A DNA stretch of 64,000 bases from the NCBI RefSeq assembly GCF_017313265.1, contig NZ_JAFLQZ010000003.1:1-64000 (forward strand), in the 5' to 3' direction. A program made the translations under genes and the position numbers. Origin of the DNA: Hymenobacter telluris. Lineage in GTDB: Bacteria > Bacteroidota > Bacteroidia > Cytophagales > Hymenobacteraceae. This document shows, piece by piece, positions 1 through 6,942 of the stretch. Under the pieces are notes generated by a model. It was not told the origin of the DNA. It did no database searches and worked only from the letters and a program-made list of their open reading frames with translations. Each line of letters begins with the position of its first letter. The stretch's first letter is position 1.

Positions 1-32
1 AGGTAGTCGGCGGCTTGGTGAAGGTGCTGCAT
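1..32 (-). CDS. Possible start of a leftward gene cut by the window edge
   Basis: On the minus strand an ATG at 32 opens a frame that stays open to the window edge and reads MQHLHQAADYL. This is too short to identify. It is included because the frame is open and the large repeat that follows lies in what would be its upstream region. It could equally be chance. Confidence 0.3.
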   Translation of the reverse strand, partial: MQHLHQAADY

Positions 33-60
33 GAAGGTTATTGTTGAAATTGACTCTAAA

Positions 61-207
61 AGCTAGTTCCCCTCCTTTTTTCAAGGAGGGGTGCCCGCAG
101 GGCGGGGTGGTCGACTAGAATTAGAAAACTAAAGCTAGTACTCGTTCTAACGGTTTTACCACCCCGCCCTGCGGGCACCCCTCCTTGAAAAAGGAGGGGA
201 ACTAGCT
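61..207. repeat. Long inverted repeat, CTAGTTCCCC family
   Basis: The left arm (61-111) and right arm (158-207) are reverse complements over about 50 bases with one extra T in the left arm. The loop is 112-157. The arms contain a nested AGGAGGGG/CCCCTCCT palindrome. The loop segment 117-140 (AGAATTAGAAA... AGCTAGT) reappears with few changes in the element at 32249-32382, so loop as well as arms belong to a family. No open reading frame is needed to explain it. The sppA stop codon lies 10 bases away, so it may also act as a transcript-end hairpin. Confidence 0.9.
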
Positions 208-216
208 TGTAATAAT

Positions 217-1977
217 CTAGTTGATATTCAGTTCGAACGGCATGCGCATTTGGGCGCCTTTCATTTCCGAGAGCTTCTTGTACTGCTGATATACGGGGTA
301 CATCGGGCCCATTTCCTCCTTTACCATGCGCAGCTTCACTTCCTCGCTGAAGCCGCTGAAGATTGTCTCGGCGAAGGTGCGCTGGCGTGGCAGCTTCTGG
401 ATGCGGTAGTCGCCTTCCCTGAGCTTGGCACGGCGGGCGGCAATGCGCAAGGCATCGTCGAACGAGCCGAGCACGTCTACCAGGCCGCGGGCTTTGGCCT
501 CGGAGCCCGACCATACCCGGCCGGAAGCATAGCCGCGCAGCTTTTCCACTGGCATGTGGCGGCCCTGGGCGGCTTTGGTGGTGAAGTCGGCGTAGATGCG
601 GTTGATTTCGTTTTGGAACTGCGTTTTCTCGAACGGCGTGAGGGCACGGGTAACAGTGGGGAAGTCCGAGAACATGCCGGTGGTTACCCGGTCCGTGGTG
701 ATGCCGAGCTTGTCGCGCAGCAATGGCTCGATGTTAGGCAGTACCCCGAATACGCCGATGCTGCCGGTAATGGTGTTCGGATGGGCCACAATCGTGTCGC
801 AGCCCATGGCAATGAAGTAGCCGCCGCTGGCCGCCACATCCGACATCGAGCACACAATCGGCTTCACTTTCTTGGTCAAGAGCACTTCGCGGTAGATGAT
901 ATCCGAAGCCAGCGACGAGCCGCCGGGCGAGTTCACGCGCAGTACTACGGCCTTCACCTTATCATCGAGGCGGGCTTTGCGGATGGCTTCCGCGAACTTG
1001 GTGCTGCCGATGTTATCATCGGAGCCTTTGCCGGTCACGATGTCGCCATCGGCGTAGATGACGGCAATGCGGTTGCCGCTGGTGCTGCCTTCCTCGTCGT
1101 CGGCTTTGCTGTAGTCGCCCAAACTCACGAGGCTCAGTTTATCGTCTTTCTCCACGCCCAGCTTGCCTTTCATGTAGTCGAGGGCCTGGTCGTAGTAGCC
1201 GAGGTGCGTCACGAGGCCGAGGCGCTTGGCATCATCGGCGTTGTGTACCAGCATGGAGTCGGAAATGACTTTGAGGCGGGCCGGGGAAATCTTACGGGCT
1301 TCGGCCACGTGGCCCAGGGTGAAGTCGTTGATGGAGTTCAGAAACGAGGTGGTTTGCAGACGCGCCGAATCCGACATGTTCTCCCGGAAAAACGGCTCCA
1401 CCGCACTCTTAAACGACCCCACGCGGAAAATCTGGGGCTCGATACCCGCCTTGGAGAACAGGTTTTTGTAGTACATCGTCTCCGAGCTCAAGCCGTTGAA
1501 TTCCAGCGTACCCTGCGGATTGAGGTAAATACGGTTGGCCAGCGAGGTCAAATAGTAGCTCTTCTCGGAAGCGGCATCGGCATAGGCCACAATGAACTTG
1601 CCCGACTTCTTGAAGTCCAGCAGCGCGTCGCGCACTTCTTCCAGCGAAGCCATGCCGCCCTGCACCAGCTCCACGTTCAGGAAAATGCCCTTGATGTCGG
1701 CATCGGTTTTGGCCCGCCGGATGCTGGCTTTCAGCTGGTCCAGCCCGATGTCGTCGGCCTGGCTGCTGAACATGGCCCCGAACGAATGGCGGCTTTCCCG
1801 CTCGGCAATGGGCTTATCGAGCTTGAGTTCCAGCACCGAGTCGCTGGCGACGGTTACCTCCTTGTTGTCGGAAGACGCCAGCGCCGCCACAAACACCACC
1901 AGCACCAGGAGGCTGAGCAGGCCAAACACAAACAGGCCCGTGACGGTGGCCAGCACGTACTTAAAAAATTGTCTCAT
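217..1977 (-). CDS. sppA: Signal peptide peptidase SppA, 67-kDa type
   Basis: A 586-residue membrane-anchored serine protease that degrades signal peptides left in the membrane after secretion. Residues about 8-33 form one hydrophobic N-terminal anchor. Two tandem S49 peptidase domains follow, as in the long E. coli-type SppA. The N-terminal repeat holds the expected lysine (FRVGSFKSAVEPF). The C-terminal repeat holds the serine in SDVAASGGYFIA, followed by TGSIGVFG. Length fits the long family. The gene stands alone, downstream of an imperfect gap with a long hairpin at 2133-2224. Identification is secure from the two-domain layout and the Ser/Lys motifs; the substrate range is inferred from the family. 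Confidence 0.96.
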   Translation of the reverse strand: MRQFFKYVLATVTGLFVFGLLSLLVLVVFVAALASSDNKEVTVASDSVLELKLDKPIAERESRHSFGAMFSSQADDIGLDQLKASIRRAKTDADIKGIFLNVELVQGGMASLEEVRDALLDFKKSGKFIVAYADAASEKSYYLTSLANRIYLNPQGTLEFNGLSSETMYYKNLFSKAGIEPQIFRVGSFKSAVEPFFRENMSDSARLQTTSFLNSINDFTLGHVAEARKISPARLKVISDSMLVHNADDAKRLGLVTHLGYYDQALDYMKGKLGVEKDDKLSLVSLGDYSKADDEEGSTSGNRIAVIYADGDIVTGKGSDDNIGSTKFAEAIRKARLDDKVKAVVLRVNSPGGSSLASDIIYREVLLTKKVKPIVCSMSDVAASGGYFIAMGCDTIVAHPNTITGSIGVFGVLPNIEPLLRDKLGITTDRVTTGMFSDFPTVTRALTPFEKTQFQNEINRIYADFTTKAAQGRHMPVEKLRGYASGRVWSGSEAKARGLVDVLGSFDDALRIAARRAKLREGDYRIQKLPRQRTFAETIFSGFSEEVKLRMVKEEMGPMYPVYQQYKKLSEMKGAQMRMPFELNIN

Positions 1978-2132
1978 AAATCACGAAGTGAATGAATGTA
2001 GGCGAAGGACACCAAAGCAGACGGTGTAGGTTGCGTTTTGCTTTGACAGAACAATAAACCGCAAGCAAGTTATTGATTCAAGCCGCTGGAAGTGCGAACA
2101 GATATAGAAAAAGGCACAGTTCTTTGGTGGCT

Positions 2133-2224
2133 GTAGCGCGAAGCCTTTGCTTCGCGTATCGTTGCTGACTTCCACGTCGTCTGCCAGTTGTTCAACGATA
2201 CGCGAAGCAAAGGCTTCGCGCTAC
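2133..2224. repeat. Perfect 32-bp inverted repeat, GTAGCGCGAAG family
   Basis: Arms 2133-2164 and 2193-2224 are exact reverse complements over 32 bases with a 28-base loop. Each arm also contains an inner GCGAAG/CTTCGC palindrome, so nested hairpins are possible. The same 32-base arm occurs at 55279-55371 with an unrelated loop. It lies between the starts/ends of sppA and rarA and ends 12 bases from the rarA stop codon. Confidence 0.95.
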
Positions 2225-2235
2225 ACCATTTCCTT

Positions 2236-3573
2236 TCAATACCCGTACTTCTCCCCCCAGAGCTGGCGCAGGCGGTCCTGGATTTTGGTTTCGGCGGGGT
2301 TGTGGCCGGGGTGGTAGAACGTGGTACCGCTGAGGGCATCGGGCAGAAATTCCTGGTAGGCGAAGTTGCCGGGGTAATCGTGCGAGTATTGGTACTGGCC
2401 GCCGTAGCCGAGGTCCTTCATGAGCTTGGTGGGGGCGTTGCGCAGCGGAATGGGCACCGGTTGCACGCCCTGCTGCCGCACCAGCGCCCGTGCCTCCCGG
2501 ATGGCCTTGTAGCTGGCGTTGCTCTTGGGCGAGGTGGCGAGGTACACCACCGTCTGGCCCAGAATAATGTCACCTTCGGGCATACCGATGACCGTTACGG
2601 CCTGGAAACAGCTTTGCGCCAGCATCAGGGCATTGGGGTTGGCCATGCCCACGTCTTCGGAGGCCAGAATAAGCAGGCGGCGCGCAATGAACTTGGGGTC
2701 TTCGCCGCCTTCCAGCATCACGGCCAGGTAGTACAGCGCCGCGTTGGGGTCGGAGCCGCGGATGCTCTTGATGAAGGCCGAAATAACGTCGTAGTGCATT
2801 TCGCCGCCTTTGTCGTAGCGCGCGAGGTGCTGTTGGGCGAGCTGCTGCACGCCGTCGTCGGTGATACTGATTTCACCGGTTTCCGGGTCGGGCCGGCTGG
2901 ATTCCACCACGATTTCCAGCAGGTTGAGCAGCTTGCGCGCATCACCGCCCGAAATGGTGAGCAGCGCGCCGTATTCCTGCACCCGCACCTTTTTCTGGCG
3001 CAGCTGCTCGTCTTCGGTCAGGGCTTTGTCTACCAGGTCGGTCAGCACTTCCTTGCTCAGTGGTTCCAGCACGTACACCTGCGCCCGGCTCAGCACGGCC
3101 GGAATCACCTCGAACGACGGATTTTCGGTGGTGGCTCCAATTAGCGTGACAATGCCCTGCTCCACGGCACCCAGCAAGGCGTCCTGCTGGCTTTTGCTGA
3201 AGCGGTGAATCTCGTCGATAAACAGAATGGTGCCCCGCTGCTTTTTGGCCCGCTCAATCACCTCGCGCACATCTTTCACGCCCGCGTTAATGGCGCTCAA
3301 GGCCACAAACGGCTTGTGCAGCTCTTCGGCCAACAGGTGCGCCAAGGTGGTTTTGCCTACGCCCGGCGGGCCCCACAGAATCAGGCTGGGCAAGCGGCCC
3401 GCATTCAGGTAACGCCGCAGCACCCCCTCAGGCCCGATGAGGTGCTGCTGCCCGGCGTATTCCTCCAGGGTGCGAGGCCGCCGCCGCTCGGCCAGCGGCG
3501 CGTTGTCGGCAGCTTTAGGGCGCAGGTTGGAGGCTAAGGTAGGTTCGGAATCGAAAAGGGAGCCGGTAGACAT
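2236..3573 (-). CDS. rarA: Replication-associated recombination protein A (RarA/MgsA-type AAA+ ATPase)
   Basis: A 445-residue clamp-loader-like AAA+ ATPase that acts at stalled replication forks. The ATG at 3573 (MSTGSLFDSEP) is chosen over a longer frame because the RarA-type N-terminus LAERRRPRTLEEYAGQQHL follows at once. Walker A GPPGVGKT is at residues 68-75 and Walker B FIDE at 118-121, with sensor ATTENPSFEV. The C-terminal part carries the RarA tetramerisation region (DPNAALYYLAVMLEGGEDPKFIARRL). Length is normal for the family. It is a single gene with no obvious partner. Confidence 0.96.
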   Translation of the reverse strand: MSTGSLFDSEPTLASNLRPKAADNAPLAERRRPRTLEEYAGQQHLIGPEGVLRRYLNAGRLPSLILWGPPGVGKTTLAHLLAEELHKPFVALSAINAGVKDVREVIERAKKQRGTILFIDEIHRFSKSQQDALLGAVEQGIVTLIGATTENPSFEVIPAVLSRAQVYVLEPLSKEVLTDLVDKALTEDEQLRQKKVRVQEYGALLTISGGDARKLLNLLEIVVESSRPDPETGEISITDDGVQQLAQQHLARYDKGGEMHYDVISAFIKSIRGSDPNAALYYLAVMLEGGEDPKFIARRLLILASEDVGMANPNALMLAQSCFQAVTVIGMPEGDIILGQTVVYLATSPKSNASYKAIREARALVRQQGVQPVPIPLRNAPTKLMKDLGYGGQYQYSHDYPGNFAYQEFLPDALSGTTFYHPGHNPAETKIQDRLRQLWGEKYGY

Positions 3574-3611
3574 AAGGAAAGCAAGATCAGGTTGTAAAAG
3601 TACGGCAGGAA

Positions 3612-3643
3612 GTAGCGCGGAAACCACAGGACTTCCGCGTTAC
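3612..3643. repeat. Short GTAGCGCGGAA inverted repeat
   Basis: GTAGCGCGGAA at 3612-3622 pairs with TTCCGCGTTAC at 3633-3643 with one mismatch. It lies between the divergent starts of rarA and the EamA transporter gene and resembles the outer arms of the 2133, 12575 and 55279 elements. It may be a degenerate member. Confidence 0.55.
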
Positions 3644-3652
3644 ATCCCGGCG

Positions 3653-3660
3653 TACCTTTG
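3653..3660 (+). promoter_or_regulatory. -7 promoter box TACCTTTG almost on the start codon
   Basis: The octamer TACCTTTG matches the Bacteroidota -7 consensus TAnnTTTG exactly. The ATG of the EamA gene is at 3667, only six bases further on, so the transcript would have almost no leader. A clear -33 TTTG/TTG box is not visible, which lowers confidence. Confidence 0.55.
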
Positions 3661-3666
3661 CGGCGC

Positions 3667-4596
3667 ATGAAAAATTCCGTCAAGGTCCACGCGGCCTTAT
3701 TCGTGGTAGCGTTGATTTACGCCGCCAACTACAGCATTTCCAAGGATGTAATGCCGCGCTACATGGGCCCCTTTGGGCTGGTGCTGCTGCGCATTGTGGG
3801 GGCCACGCTATTCTTCACGGTCCTGAGCCGCCTAGTAGCACCTCACGACCGTATCCGGGGCCGCGCCGACAACCTGCGGGCGGTGGCGTGCGGCGTGCTG
3901 GGTATCGGGCTGAATCAGCTGCTGTTTTTCTCGGGCCTCAACCTGACCACGCCCATCAACGCCTCGCTCATCCAAACCATTACGCCCGTCGTGACAGTGC
4001 TGGCCTCGGTGGTGCTGTTGGGTGAGCGGCTGACGGTGCCGCGGGTGCTGGGGCTGGGCATGGCGGGCATGGGCGCTGCGCTTATCATTCTGGGCCGGAC
4101 GCCGGGCGCCGCGGGCCAGAATGTGGTGCTCGGCAACTTGTTTATCTTGCTCAACGCCACGGCTTTCGGGCTGTATTTGGTGCTGGTAATGCCGCTCATG
4201 CGCACGTACCAGCCGTTTACGGTGCTGGCCCGCATTTTTCAGGTGGGGCTGGTGCTGGCGGTGCCCGCCGGCTGGCAGCAGGTCCGCACCCCCGACTACG
4301 CCAGCTTCCCGCCCAGTATCTGGGCAGCCATCGTGTTCATGGTGGTGTGCGTGACTATTCTGGCGTATCTGCTCAATAACTGGGCCTTGAAGTACGCCTC
4401 CCCAGCTCTGCTTGGGGCCTACATCTACCTGCAACCGGCCTTGGCCGTGGGCATTGCCGTGGCGCTGGGCAAAGACAGCCTCACCACCACCAAGGCCATA
4501 CAGGCGCTGCTCATTTTCGGGGGCGTGTTTCTGATGAGCCGCAAACCCCGCAAAGTAACGCCCGCCGTACTTCCGCTTGAACCGGCCCAGAAGTAG
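3667..4596 (+). CDS. EamA/DMT-family inner-membrane exporter
   Basis: A 309-residue protein with ten predicted membrane segments arranged as two EamA repeats (about residues 8-140 and 155-290). It probably exports amino acids, metabolites or another small solute. The start is the ATG at 3667 (MKNSVKVHAALF). An upstream TTG would add three residues but lies next to the -7 box. Typical family features are NYSISKDVMPRYMGP near the start and ASPALLGAYIYLQPALAVGIA near the end. No substrate can be named. A strong terminator follows at 4612-4667. Confidence 0.9.
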   Translation: MKNSVKVHAALFVVALIYAANYSISKDVMPRYMGPFGLVLLRIVGATLFFTVLSRLVAPHDRIRGRADNLRAVACGVLGIGLNQLLFFSGLNLTTPINASLIQTITPVVTVLASVVLLGERLTVPRVLGLGMAGMGAALIILGRTPGAAGQNVVLGNLFILLNATAFGLYLVLVMPLMRTYQPFTVLARIFQVGLVLAVPAGWQQVRTPDYASFPPSIWAAIVFMVVCVTILAYLLNNWALKYASPALLGAYIYLQPALAVGIAVALGKDSLTTTKAIQALLIFGGVFLMSRKPRKVTPAVLPLEPAQK

Positions 4597-4611
4597 CCCT
4601 TGATTACGCCT

Positions 4612-4667
4612 ACCACCCAACAAAAAACCCGGTGCCAATGTGGCAACCGGGTTTTTTGTTGGGTGGT
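4612..4667. terminator. Bidirectional terminator, 26-bp stem
   Basis: Arms 4612-4637 and 4641-4667 pair over 26 bases with one bulge and contain A6 and T6 tracts on either side of an ACCCGG/CCGGGT core. It separates two convergent genes and can stop transcription from both strands. The extra outer pairing (ACCACCCAAC/GTTGGGTGGT) is longer than a typical terminator. Confidence 0.9.
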
Positions 4668-4688
4668 GCCAAAGCACCGGTTGCAGAC

Positions 4689-4988
4689 CTAGTACGGGCT
4701 GGCTTTTACTTTCGACTTCTTCTTTTTGTCTTTCGCCTTCACATCCGTATCAGCCGGGATGGTAGTAGCTGGCGCGGCGGTAGTGGTAGACTGAGTTTCT
4801 ACGGTAGTCGTGCTGAGAGGCGTGGTGGTGGTGGTCGAGTTGATAGTTCCCGTGGCAGGCTGGGTCTGCGTGGTGGTGCTCTGCTGAGGCTCCGTGGTGG
4901 TCGTCGTGGTCGTGGTATTGGTGGTTTGTGCGTTGGCGGCAGAAACACCTGTTACAAACACAGCGGCGAGAACAAGTAGCTTTTTCAT
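4689..4988 (-). CDS. Small secreted Thr/Ser-rich protein
   Basis: A 99-residue protein with a clear signal peptide (MKKLLVLAAVFVTGVSAANA, cleavage expected after ANA). The mature part is a low-complexity Thr/Gln stretch (runs of T with interspersed Q, E and S) and it ends in a basic DKKKKSKVKASPY tail. The ATG at 4988 is chosen because it begins the signal peptide; a longer frame would put a hydrophilic stretch in front. No conserved domain is visible. A surface or periplasmic role is likely, but the function is unknown. It converges on the EamA gene across the terminator. Confidence 0.75.
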   Translation of the reverse strand: MKKLLVLAAVFVTGVSAANAQTTNTTTTTTTTEPQQSTTTQTQPATGTINSTTTTTPLSTTTVETQSTTTAAPATTIPADTDVKAKDKKKKSKVKASPY

Positions 4989-5093
4989 GAACTGGGGTTT
5001 TGGTGAACTATTCAGAGTTGGCTGACCAGCCAAATCGAGTAGCCCTAAACACTACTACCGCAGTAAGGTTCATTTTGCCCGAATTATGCACCA

Positions 5094-6038
5094 TTACTTC
5101 AGCAGCTCGTGCAGCACAGTTTGCATGGAGAATACCCGGTTACCGGCCTCCTGAATCACCAATGAATTTGGCGAATCCAGAATAGCGTCGGATACTTCCA
5201 CGTTGCGGCGCACAGGCAGGCAGTGCAGAAATTTCGCATCGTGGGTGCCGGCCATGTGCTCGGGCGTGAGCATCCAGCTGGGGTCGTTGCTGATGACCTG
5301 GCCGTAATCTTGGTAGCTGCTCCAGTTCTTGGCCTGCACGAAGTCGGCGCCTTCCAGGGCCTTCTTCTGGTCGTACTCGATGCGGGCGCCTTTCGTGAAC
5401 TTGGGGTCCAGTTCGTAGCCCTTGGGGTGGGTTATCACGAAGTCCACCCAGTCCACTTCCGAAAACCAATCGGCAAAGGAATTGGGCACGCACTGGGGCA
5501 GGGCGCGCACGTGGGGGGCCCAGGTGAGCACCACTTTCACGCGCTCCTTCTGCTTGGTTTCGGCCACCGTAATCAGGTCGGCGAAGCTTTGCAGCGGGTG
5601 CAGCGTGGCGCTTTCCAGGCTGATAACGGGCACGGTGGCGTACTTCAGAATCTTGTTAAAGACTTCCTCGCTGTAGTCGGCCTCCCGGTCCTTGAGCGTG
5701 GGGAAAGTGCGCACGCCCAGCACGTCGCAATACTGGCTCATCACGGCAATGGCCTCCTTGATGTGCTCCTGCGTACCGCCGTTCATCACCGCGCCATCGG
5801 CCATTTCCAGCGTCCAGGAGTCGGCGCCGGCGTTGAGCACCCAGGCCTGCGCGCCCAGGTTATAAGCCGCCTTCACCGAACTCAGGCGGGTACGCAGGCT
5901 GGGGTTAAAGAAGATGAGCCCAACGGTTTTGTTGCGCCCGATGTGCTGGTAGCCAAACGGGTTGGCCTTGATTTCCAGGGCCTGCTGCAATAGCGCTTTA
6001 TAGTCGCCCGCATCGGCGAAGGAGGTGAAGTTTTTCAT
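5094..6038 (-). CDS. argF': N-acyl-ornithine carbamoyltransferase (N-acetyl- or N-succinyl-ornithine type)
   Basis: A 314-residue transcarbamylase of the divergent Bacteroidota/Xanthomonas type that makes N-acyl-citrulline from carbamoyl phosphate and N-acyl-ornithine. The carbamoyl-phosphate loop SLRTR is at residues 47-51 (FFNPSLRTR), and HCLPVRRN lies near the C-terminus. The segment VMNGGTQEHI covers the residue that sets acyl specificity. From work on related enzymes as I recall it, this residue is Glu in the acetyl-specific Xanthomonas enzyme and Pro in the succinyl-specific Bacteroides enzyme; here it is Gln90. The acyl group is therefore left open. The ATG at 6038 begins MKNFTSF. It belongs to the leftward arginine arm. 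Confidence 0.93.
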   Translation of the reverse strand: MKNFTSFADAGDYKALLQQALEIKANPFGYQHIGRNKTVGLIFFNPSLRTRLSSVKAAYNLGAQAWVLNAGADSWTLEMADGAVMNGGTQEHIKEAIAVMSQYCDVLGVRTFPTLKDREADYSEEVFNKILKYATVPVISLESATLHPLQSFADLITVAETKQKERVKVVLTWAPHVRALPQCVPNSFADWFSEVDWVDFVITHPKGYELDPKFTKGARIEYDQKKALEGADFVQAKNWSSYQDYGQVISNDPSWMLTPEHMAGTHDAKFLHCLPVRRNVEVSDAILDSPNSLVIQEAGNRVFSMQTVLHELLK

Positions 6039-6065
6039 AGGGTGTGATTCAGGATGTAGAAGTAA

Positions 6066-6100
6066 AAACAAGGGGCCGAACCTGCCGGCCCAGCCCCTTG
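6066..6100 (-). terminator. Rho-independent terminator, leftward
   Basis: CAAGGGGC (6069-6076) pairs with GCCCCTTG (6093-6100). Read on the minus strand the stem is followed by TTTTTAC. It lies just beyond the stop codon of the small frame at 6109-6258 and before the transcarbamylase start, so it ends a transcript coming from the right. Confidence 0.65.
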
Positions 6101-6108
6101 CCAACCGA

Positions 6109-6258
6109 TTAGCCGAGCCAGTGACGGGCCGCAGCGGCGAGTGCCACCTTGACCGTTTCCAGCATCAGCCACCGCCAGAAACTTTTCGGAGCTTCCGGCG
6201 GTATAGGTTTACGAAGGACGGATTTCTTCCGTACCTTCGACGCACGATTTCTTCTCAT
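6109..6258 (-). CDS. Possible 49-residue basic small protein
   Basis: The minus-strand frame reads MRRNRASKVRKKSVLRKPIP and continues PEAPKSFWRWLMLETVKVALAAAARHWLG. A highly basic N-terminus is followed by a short hydrophobic/amphipathic helix. It is too short to identify by family. It ends nine bases before a good leftward terminator, which supports a real transcript. No strong ribosome-binding site is seen, but these are weak throughout the window. Its function is unknown. Confidence 0.45.
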   Translation of the reverse strand: MRRNRASKVRKKSVLRKPIPPEAPKSFWRWLMLETVKVALAAAARHWLG

Positions 6259-6296
6259 AGCAGCAAGAAGTTAGGTGCTTGTTCCACCTGCTTCTC

Positions 6297-6343
6297 GAAG
6301 CCCTAGTTGTTCCACCAGCTAGGGCTTCACCTTTTTTAAGGTG
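6297..6343. terminator. Stem-loop with T-tract, orientation unclear
   Basis: GAAGCCCTAG (6297-6306) pairs exactly with CTAGGGCTTC (6319-6328) and is followed on the plus strand by ACCTTTTTT. An overlapping CACCTT/AAGGTG palindrome is at 6328-6343. On the plus strand this has terminator form, yet no plus-strand gene ends here. The rest of 6344-6435 shows nothing recognisable. Confidence 0.4.
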
Positions 6344-6435
6344 GCCGTGTGGTGAGGTGGAATAACCGTGCGGTACGGCGAAGGTAATGCAACTACTTTA
6401 TCACGAGTAATGCCAAAAAAGCAACTCGCTTTAAG

Positions 6436-6903
6436 TCAAATCATTAATTTATCAGGACTATTCAGGTACAGAGAAATAAAATCTGAAAATGACTCTGCTA
6501 TGACTTTATGAACACCGCCACATATGGCATATACTTCGTTTCGTTCTGAATCAATAGGATTCAGCCTAATTACATATGCTATAAGATTGATTGAGTAATC
6601 GGCGAGTACGAAACAATTTTCTGGATTCTTTATAATGGCTATTGATTCACCATGTCTCGGGATTCCGTAATTCCCTAATAGAGTAACGACATCATCTACT
6701 TTATTCAATGAATAAAATTCATACCACCCGTCATCTACTTCGCCGTCCATGCCATTTACAAGGGTGAAGTAGCTACGTAAATCTTCCGGAAATCTTACGT
6801 TGCGGTCGGTTTCAAATTTTAGAATATCAGATTCGCTTACCGTCCATTCAGACCTGATTTTTCTGCGTTCCCAAATAGCTTTTAAACGAAGAAGCTGTTC
6901 CAT
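6436..6903 (-). CDS. SMI1/KNR4 (SUKH) family protein
   Basis: A 155-residue single-domain SUKH protein. The hallmark segment is FPEDLRSYFTLVNGMDGE (residues about 38-55), followed by the alternating beta pattern and the late ENCFVLADYSIN stretch. SUKH proteins often act as immunity proteins against polymorphic contact-dependent toxins, but no toxin gene is adjacent. The gene is visibly AT-rich compared with carB beside it and was probably acquired. It lies inside the leftward arginine arm, but the carB terminator stands in front of its start, so it may be expressed separately. Confidence 0.85.
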   Translation of the reverse strand: MEQLLRLKAIWERRKIRSEWTVSESDILKFETDRNVRFPEDLRSYFTLVNGMDGEVDDGWYEFYSLNKVDDVVTLLGNYGIPRHGESIAIIKNPENCFVLADYSINLIAYVIRLNPIDSERNEVYAICGGVHKVIAESFSDFISLYLNSPDKLMI

Positions 6904-6910
6904 ATAAAAT

Positions 6911-6936
6911 AGAGCGAGCCCTATCGGGCCCGCTCT
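6911..6936 (-). terminator. Terminator after carB
   Basis: AGAGCGaGCCC pairs with GGGCcCGCTCT around a TATC loop. Read leftward it follows the carB stop codon within ten bases and is followed by ATTTTAT. It ends seven bases from the SUKH start codon. Confidence 0.7.
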
Positions 6937-6942
6937 GTCAAT

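Noticed and set aside
250..1995. A 581-codon open frame on the plus strand opposite sppA
   Set aside because: It mirrors sppA, has no recognisable domain and a His/Val/Ala-rich composition typical of the complement of GC-rich coding DNA. Similar long shadows lie opposite carB, susC and lpdA.
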